From Saccharina japonica (lineage: Eukaryota > Sar > Phaeophyceae > Laminariales > Laminariaceae): a stretch of DNA of 64,000 nt. The stretch lies in contig MEHQ01003910.1 of assembly GCA_008828725.1 (NCBI GenBank), forward strand, positions 4,371-68,370, written 5' to 3'. The translations under genes and the position numbers were made by a program. The notes under the pieces were generated by a model that was not told where the DNA came from, ran no database searches, and saw nothing but the letters and a program-made list of their open reading frames with translations. Shown here in pieces: positions 13,001-22,000 of this stretch (position 1 is its first letter; every line of letters starts with the position of its first letter).

Positions 13001-16000
13001 CGCCTGTCTTTTTCGAGATATGGAACGCCATGGATGTCTCGAAGGGGGAGGAAATAAATATCTATCGAACGTGTTGCCGAGTAGGCGCGCGTAGACATTT
13101 TTTTTTAAACATACTCACGACTAGAAAATAAAGCAAAGTGCTTGCTGAAACGATACTTCCTTCAACATTTCTGGAAAAATGTAGCACATTGACATGAGCC
13201 CCAAGTTGTTTTGCCCTTTGTGAACGTTTTCCGGCACATGAACTTAACACACCTGACGGGAACAAAAACGAAAGCTTGATAGTTCAAACGACACGCAAGG
13301 ACACCAGCAAAGGTTTGGTACAAGAAAAGCTTCACGAGTGATGAAAACAACTTAAACGTTTGGTCAAACTTAGTTTTAATGGTGTGATGTACGTAGCCCG
13401 AGGGAAGAAAACATAACAATTAGGGATGTTGCGAGTTTTTGTACTGCGGTGTAGTCCACGAAAACACCTCGAGATAGGTTTCTGGTAGCGTCACGCACCC
13501 CACACCCTCACACACCATTAAGAGTGAGCTTCGATTTCGCGGCCTGTGGTTGCTTCTGAGGTGCTGTGGCTGCGTTCATTTGACTTACAAACGTTCGGTC
13601 GGGCCCTTTTGCTTGGCTCCTTTTGTACACCCGAAATTTCGACGACTATTTTCGACCACCAAATCACGTCCAGGTGGAGGTGTATACAGATATTGAGAAA
13701 TCGCACTCATCCAATCTCAACATAATCACAAGCTACCGGAACTGACACACTAAGTTGCATATATCGCTCTCTACTAAGGCTCGAACCGGCCGACGGTCTA
13801 AACACGATGTGTTCCAATTGATACTGGATTGAGGCTTCCATAACACATCTAGAGGTCAAAGTCACCCGGAAACCCGGACATGGGAGGTGAAAGCCTCATG
13901 TCGTGCAGGGCCGTAGTCTATAGACCTTCGCAACCCTACAATGTCAAGACGGAGCATTGTGGGCTTTCACCAGCCAGGCAGATACTGCTTGCGCCGAGCG
14001 TGAAGCCCCGTCAGGCATTGGGCGATTGATATGAAGGGTGACCTGAATTCTATTAATAACCACATGTGGGGCAGACTTGCGTATTTTCGACAGCCTTTTA
14101 TAGATAGATTTGGTTTCTCGTGTGGCCACTTCCAGAAACAGGAATGAGTACTACTGTGTACCTGTGTGTGCCTGCCCATATACACACTACGTAATGGGAT
14201 CATACGACTCGTGTGTAGTCGAGGTTCCAAACCCCGTACAAATGGCCAAACAAGACCGCCAGCGTTGGTGACCGCGAAACCAAACAAAAACCAAACGGTA
14301 CGCTAGGTGTCCAGCTCGCGCAGTGAGAGTATTGCTTTGCAGAGTCGTGGCGAACCGACGCAACCCCAACCTGTGTCTAGGGAGGACAGAGGGTGAATAT
14401 GGATGTTCCGTGGCCTCAAGCGTCTTTGACCAAGATGCTAAGTTTTTCATGACTTACAGAGCCACGCAAGCGAGCGGCCTGAACGCAGTAGTAGAAATGG
14501 GGGTGTGTCCCCTTGAGCGGATACCACTCCGGATATTGTAAACTGAAATTGAACTGCCCCCCTTCACGCGGTTTGTTCTTTGCGTCGTCTCCGTTTCCGT
14601 CATATTGGGTCAGGTATCTCCACGACAACCTGCTTACGACCGTTTCAGCAAACCTCTTCGATAAGTTGGCGATTCTGAGACGTCTGTGAGTGTCCCAATA
14701 CATGTAATAAGGGAGTTGGTACCATCACGCCTCGCTTGCTGTCAGCTGCGTCCGGAGCAAGCAACTGCTGATGCTTCGCGTCGAGTGTCCATAACACCCT
14801 CGACCGTCTCTTCAACATAGCCGGCTGGACGAGCGGTGTTGCCATTCGGAAGCTAACCGTGCGAGAATAATTGCTGCCGTATCGACTATTATCCGAGTGG
14901 TGAACTCCCTTCGTGGTTATCTCCAGGCTCGGTACCGGAGGCGACAACGAGTACCGGTACACCGGTATTCACCTAAGACACCAGGTGTATAGTAACCCGC
15001 GATAAAAGCAATCAGTGAGTCTGTACACACGTGTGCAGCATCACTCGTGGTACCCGTCGCTCGGCGTACACAGTTTCCAAAGTGTCTACTGCTCCCCGTG
15101 TGGAACGCATTACCAGGCAGTAGGTTTCACGCTCTGACCGCTCGGAGATCTACGTAAGACTAGGGGTTTTTCGTTTGCTCTTATTTGCTTACGCGTGGTC
15201 CGGACCCCAGAATCACGGTGCGCCGTTCAGAATTTGCCCAAATTCGATGCGAAATTGGCACACTATTACTTTTAGGTTCGTCAACGACCAAATGTTGCGG
15301 CGCCACGCGTCTGGAGAAAATCGTTTACGGCACATTTGTCGATTTTCCTATACGGAGCAAATGTTCACCGACGTGACTCGACCCGGTCGAAACGCTACGC
15401 GGGTTGTATCGAGTTTCCGTCGTCGAACGTAACCGTCAGCGATCAGTTGGTGGTTTATAGTTAGCTAGAAAATGGGTAACGCCCTAGCTCGTCGAGGTCA
15501 AAACGCTGCCGAGTCTTTAGATTGAGCTTGGGATTATCGAGCACAAAAGGTCACCCAGCAAATAATGATGTACCGTTGCCGAGGAAACGTTTACAAAAGG
15601 TGAAACTATAGTATTGTACCACATGTTATGCGCAGGTACCCCTAACGCCCCTTGCCCAAACCTGCCCTTGATTTCTGCCACCGGTTGTGTTGCATTTCAG
15701 CACTCTCGATAACAATATGTTGGACAGGTTGCCCACGGACGCTTTCGCTGGTTTACCAGCCCTGACCGACTTGTGAGTGCCTTGGACGTGACCTTTTTGC
15801 TTTGGTTGTTCCAGACCCAAGCGGAGGAGTATCTACCTGTTTTCCGGTGGTGTCCGTGGGATTCTTCGTCTAGTTGCACTTTCAGTTTTATCAATATCAG
15901 GGTTTGGGTGGGGAGTAGAGCTGCTCATGAGAGGAGCCCCATAAAAAGCATGGTGCTCCTCCACCGTACCACGTGTCTGTCCGTGTTAACTTCCTTCCTT

Positions 16001-19000
16001 GTGTTCCGCGACATGTCTCACGTGCGGCCCTGAACTATCGGTCTTCAATCATATGTATATATACATGCAATGACACCAGTCGATGAAGTGGGTTTGGAAT
16101 ACAGCCGGCGCCCCCGGTGTTCGTCTAGTGTGCAGACAATACAGCCCGTTAGCTAGAATCTTAAAGGGAAGATACATATGTATTCAAAATTGGATACGTA
16201 TCGCTTCCATATTGGTTGAAACTCGCAACTACTGAGGTTGAGGTCGTGGGTTCGAATCCTGTAAGGCGGGATTCTAATACTACTGTTATAGTGTACTACT
16301 GTAGCAGAAAACACCTCAAATACCGCGCATATGCACACAATTCGACGCTAGTCGACGAGGGGAGAAAACGACGAAATACTCCCAGGGTAAACATGAAGGC
16401 CGGACAAGTGCGCGCCATCCGCCCCACAGATTTTAGATGTAGCCGGACTAGTAGGGTAAATGAAGTAGATAAGAGGGAAACAGTTGAACTACAAAGATCG
16501 TCAGAGTACCAGTTCTCCCGGTACGCAACAAATTTGCATGTGTTGGACTCCGTCATTTGAAGTCTCCAGGTACCCTGAGGACTGGTGAAACGCAGTTCTT
16601 TTAGGCTTTCAGTTGCACCGAGGGCTATTCGAGTGATACTGGGGTATTTCAGCGCCCCACGTACCCTGCGGACTGGTGGGACCCAGTTCGTTCAGGCCCC
16701 CGGGTGCCCTGAAATATGTTGAGAATCAGTCATTTTAGCCCCATATGTACCCTGAGGACTGAGTCCTCCCAAATGGACTGGTACTTACCAGTCATTGCCT
16801 GAATCCCTAGGACTGATGTTGGCACTCTGACGACTTTTGTTAACTGACACATGGTTGGCCCGTAGCACTAGCGGGTATATCCAGCCTCATTGTCTTTGCA
16901 CGAGGTACTACCTAGAATAGACGGCGGCTTTCGCTGTGAGCAGATGATACAGATCTCAACAGTTCAAACTTGGTTTGTTTTTCTGTCTCTTAATGTCTCA
17001 CCCGACAGTGCGTTGCATGTGAAAACTCAACAACCCGTAGGAAAAAGGAAATACACTGTGACAGGTTGAATTCAAAACGCATTGGTGTGGCAGCTACGTA
17101 CAGTAGACAAAGCTTATACTTGTGTGATGAACACTCGATAAAGGGGTACTACCGTTTGCTGGCTGTATTATTACGTTGTCCAGATCCCACGTACAGCCCC
17201 GTATACCCCCTTGAACTGCCTCCGCGCGGGGATCGAACTTAGCAGTCTAAACTCCTTCCTCGAGAGAACAACCGCTCGGTTGAAAGGGTTGTCGAAATAT
17301 CTGGCCCATGTATTCTTGAACTGAAACGTGCAAAAACACCCTAGGCGAGACGAGGCTTAGAAACAGCTGTTACCACGGTTATAATATGCAGCTGAAGCTC
17401 CGCGCGGAGACCAGGTATGATGTTAAAAACTCGAGGCTCTGTTCTTCCCATAAATATGAAAATTGGATCAAGACAAACCACCTGAGCCACACAAAAGGAG
17501 TTGGAAATGCAACAGCAGCGAGCCGCGGCAATACGAGAAACGCAATACATGCGCAGCGTGGGAACGGTACCCAAGGAAGATGGGTTTTGAAAGCCCTGGT
17601 AAATTATACACCGTACTTTGGAGGTGGGAAGAGTGAACGAGAGACCAACCAATACCCAGTATTAAACGTATTTTAAGACGCAACGCGGCTTTCGCTAACG
17701 CAACTAATTTCGTTCATCCTCGACGCCAAATATGGGTGTCTTTGTTACTGACTCTAACCTGTGTGTGTTGCCCTCTTCCATCGTAACATTTGAAGGCGCC
17801 TTAATGACAATGCTCTGACGACGCTGCCCGACGGCCTTTTTGAGGATGTGGGCTCTGGCACTTCACTGACGACATTGTGAGTGCCCCCACGCTGTGCTGC
17901 CAGCCTGATCATCACTGCACGTTAAGCGTTGACGAGAGATATATTGGGTTCGTTCCTTTGAGTTGTTCCTAGCATAAACGCCTGTCCCCCTATCATATAT
18001 TCCGAAAGGCCAGTTGCCCGCAATGTGAAGACATGCAGTGGGAGTCAAGAGCAAGAATGGTTCGTCCTGGTTGGATTGCACGATTTGCATGGATGGACGC
18101 AACAACCGGTGGCGAGAGACGTTCCACGCGTTTTCGTTGCCGATGTATACCTTTCACAACAGCATGTCAGTAGCCGGCTTGTCCTCCGCACAATTAAGCT
18201 AATTATCGCCCCCCTTCGCTGTGTATGCCAACCGTGTTCCGCTCTATCAGGAATCTTGATGGAAACAATGGCCTGCAATGCGTCCCCACCGCGTAAGTAG
18301 TCTTGATGGTGGACGTACCAACGTGTGGTACTCGGTGAACTTGAATGATTCCCATGCGGCCCATATTTCGAACGAGGCCTGAATATGCCGTACATGCCGG
18401 TGAACGTTGGATATTCTGGCACACGACGGGGATTTGTCGCTTGACATGGCCACCCATTTATGGTAGTTTGCCTGATGCCGTTAATATGGAACATAAACCG
18501 TTCGTGTGTATAAGCATTCAGTGCCGAAGATACTACGCCGTACATGCATGTTTCCAGGGGTGCCTAATGCAAGCCCCATCGTTTTCGCCGAGATAAAAAC
18601 GACGGCAGGAAGATCACGTCTGCCGCGTCCCTCATGTAACGGCCAAGGCTACTCGCACACATGGCAGCCCTGTTTACAAGCAAGTCTTCACCATGTGTTG
18701 GAGTTTTGTTTCTTGCAATGTGCACCGCCATTGAATCCGCTGCTGCGCTCCGCCAACAGAAAAAAATGACATTTTGTTCTTTCGTTTTTCACGGGATGAC
18801 TTACGTAGGGGCGCTAACACATTGGGTGGATATGGAGGTATCTCTCGTTCTAGTACTGTCTGAGTTGTCGTCTCCCGTGTGTATCGGAGGGAGATCGTAG
18901 GTACGGCCAGCTTAGCATGTGCGTCCAAAACCGTCCACCACCGTGTACATTGGCATCAGTTACAACTTCGATGGTCCCATGTGAAACTAATTAGCACCCT

Positions 19001-22000
19001 TGACCCCCCCCCCTCCCCCTAATGCGTACCGGTCTGTGAAACAGCCTTCCCAGCACTCTGTCATTGCCTTTCACCTCTGGCTTGTGCGGTGAGTACCTGC
19101 GGAATAACTGATATCATCGCACACTTGACTGTTTTTGTGGACATGTCATTGCAAGGGGGCTTTGGTGGCATGTCTCGCTTGGTACAGGGCATGTAGAACA
19201 CTACTGTAGTGACGGGGTATTTTGAAAGCCGGAGTTTAGACGAGTTTAATACCTACAAACGCACTCACTCGACGACTCCGATATGAGACCACCGGCGACA
19301 CGACCGGCGGCTGTAGGATTATAGAGCTGACGCTAGGAAGTCGTGATGCAGGATATATTTAGCTGTCGTCAACTCGAGTTCGTTGATCGATGGTGAATGG
19401 CAGATTGTTTTCGTTGTCGGGGATGTTATTGTTGGTTGTTGTCGGTCGTCCCAAATGCTATTGCGTTGTCACGAACAGGCTCCAATACGAGGACAATCAG
19501 CCCGATCGAAACGAAACCCTACAAAACGGCAGGCAGTTGCAACATAACAGCATCAAACGCAGCAGCTGTATAGCAGCAGTCGCAGCCGTCAGCATTTTCC
19601 TCAACGTGCCATCGCGTTCAACTGTAGCCTCTTCGTTGAGCCCAGGCGTTCGGCCGTGTTGCTATTCTAAATCAAGTTGGATACGTGGGACGCCTTACAG
19701 CTGCTGGTGCCATCAACTCAGATAAATCCTCGATATTCCTGAAGACACGGCCAGTGCAGAAAGTTCTGGAACATTCGAGACACCACAACATTGACGGTCT
19801 GACTCTTTTTGCTCGGTATTGTTAACATGTGTTGATGTCAAACTGATGGGTTTGTTTCCACGCGAAGAATCGTATTCCTAATAGGTGGACGCCCGACGGG
19901 TTCAGAAAATCGGCTTCGTCCATCTCGAAAGGCGATCCTGTTTGTGACGGCGTCAAAACTAGAAACTATTATAGTAATGCTATTTCCTCGTAATTAATTC
20001 CACCTGCAGCTTGTTCATGTGGCGCGATGTAAGGCAATAATAGTGATGAGGGAAACCAAGACCAATACGTGCCTGAACTCGAGCTTTGCTTGTATATAAC
20101 CTCGATTTCCCTCTGGTCCCTGATTAACACCCGCCCTTCGAACAGGATGCCTGCCAGTCGCGGCAGTTTCGTGCGACGCTGGTCTGAAATGTGCTAGGGG
20201 GGCAGTCGGCTACACCTGCGTTGTTGCTGTCGGTAAGAAATACTTCGGTAAATATTACAGGGGTCATGTTGCCGCCAACGCTCAACGCCTTGTACACTTC
20301 AGGACGAGCTAAGTACAGAGTTGTCCAGGATTCTCAAAACGTGAAAGGGATCTAGCTCACCCGTTTGCAGTAGAGGTCTCGACTTACGGTAGATTGCTCA
20401 AATCGCTAGTTGTGCAAGCAAGCAAGGGCCGTGTACGACGCATGCTACGATAGAGGTGCACCATGTTTTTTCTGAGCTCCTCAATTGAAGAGGTCCATAC
20501 TAAAAGTAAGCCACCTGCCTTTCGAGGAAAATAATACAAGTGCTACCCGATGAACTATCCCATCACCTAAGCGTACTATGAAAACTAATATATCACAAGA
20601 ATGAAAGCCAGAAGAATTTGGGTTAAGGAGCCCGATCATTCGGAAAGAAATTCAGCAAAAGGTGATACCTCTATCGTACCTCTGACGAACGTGCAAATAG
20701 TCCAGTCGAGCGCCAATCTATAACCGACGTGCCACGCAGCTGCCGTGTCTTTTAATGGCTCACGAACGTGTGCATCAGGTGTGACACGTCTTTTGATATA
20801 TATATTACATATATTGCGAGTGTTCCGACCCAAGTTTACCGGGTTCGAGGGTATACGATTCCTCCTCCATCGTTTTACCATAGGTTTTTCCCGTACCTGA
20901 GGCTGGTGTACGTACGTTGTGGTTACTGTAGTGCGAAGTAGTTTGCGCACTTTCTGGCAGTTTGGAGGGGAGTGCAGCCACCCGGTGCGTGGGTCCCCGA
21001 CTCTCGCTGACTCCCCTTGCTTTGATTGCGTGGATAGTAGACACGGCGTAGTCATGGATTCTAACATGTCTCTTATGATATTGTTCCTAATCGGAGACGC
21101 AAAGGCGTCCGCGTATACGGGAGAGTACACATCTAGGCCCTTGGTGAGGAAGTGGGGAGACGCCTGTTCCACCTATTGAGCAAACACAAAAACAAGGAGC
21201 CGGAGGTATCGTATCCACTAACAAAACGTCGTAGCGTCTGTCAACGCATCTTTCACACACAACTGGTGTCACGGGCCGGGCAGGGAAGGGACCATCGATA
21301 TTGGCTCACGGGCGAAAGGCACGGATGGGCATACGTAGAATATCACAGACCCCGGAGTGTACGCAATATATCGTTGTGAAATATTGGCGCCTTTTCAAGG
21401 CACATGGAACATCTCGGGGAGAACAATGCATGCTGAATGGATTGGCTTTTCCAGACCGGTACACATAAATATACTGCACCTCGTAGCACCCCGCGTACAA
21501 AGCCCGAATCGAGCCAGGCCGTATGACACCTGCCCCCTGCTACTCGTACCTCTAATATCTCCTTCGACCACGCGTTTGTATGAAAAACCTTCAATGTTGA
21601 CGTCACAGCGTAACCCAGCGACGCTCGCAGCAGACTGGGCATCACGTAATACCTCACACAGGCCGGTATTATGGTGAAACAACGCGATCGTATGGTGTAG
21701 GTTTTGCTGCGAGCGGTATACACGCGTAACAGCCAATTTTCCTAGTTGATAATGGCTTTCCCGATGAGACTGTGAGGATGTAGTTTTTATTTGGACGAGA
21801 CGCCTTTCCCTCTCAGGTCAATTTTTCACTGTAACATGTACCGGACACGGGCTACGACAGAAGCGAACACTTTTTTATCTGAAATATGTTGTGGATAGTA
21901 GGGCCCCTTGCCCCAAGCTCGGTGGCCAACCATTGTTGTGTTGCAAAAAAAATCCATGATATACGGTAGTTAGGCCTTGGTATTGTGCATTGGGTAGCAT

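Larger units (their letters stand above)
15773..17795 (+). other. Gene A intron rich in repeats
   Basis: A 2.0-kb intron. It holds an inverted-repeat element fragment (about 15850-15978), a SINE (16195-16485), a degenerate minisatellite of about 90-bp units (16560-16810; gtaccctgaggactgg at three places) and a tRNA-like segment on the - strand (17225-17285). Confidence 0.6.

Noticed and set aside
13770-13850. tRNA-like segment on the - strand (ggttcgagcc)
   Set aside because: Only the B box and a weak A box are present, no acceptor or anticodon stem, so not called a tRNA gene.
19390-19725. 111-codon + strand open frame in gene A with a hydrophobic start
   Set aside because: It has no counterpart in gene B, sits between two exons that already join in frame, and shows no splice sites in the needed phase.
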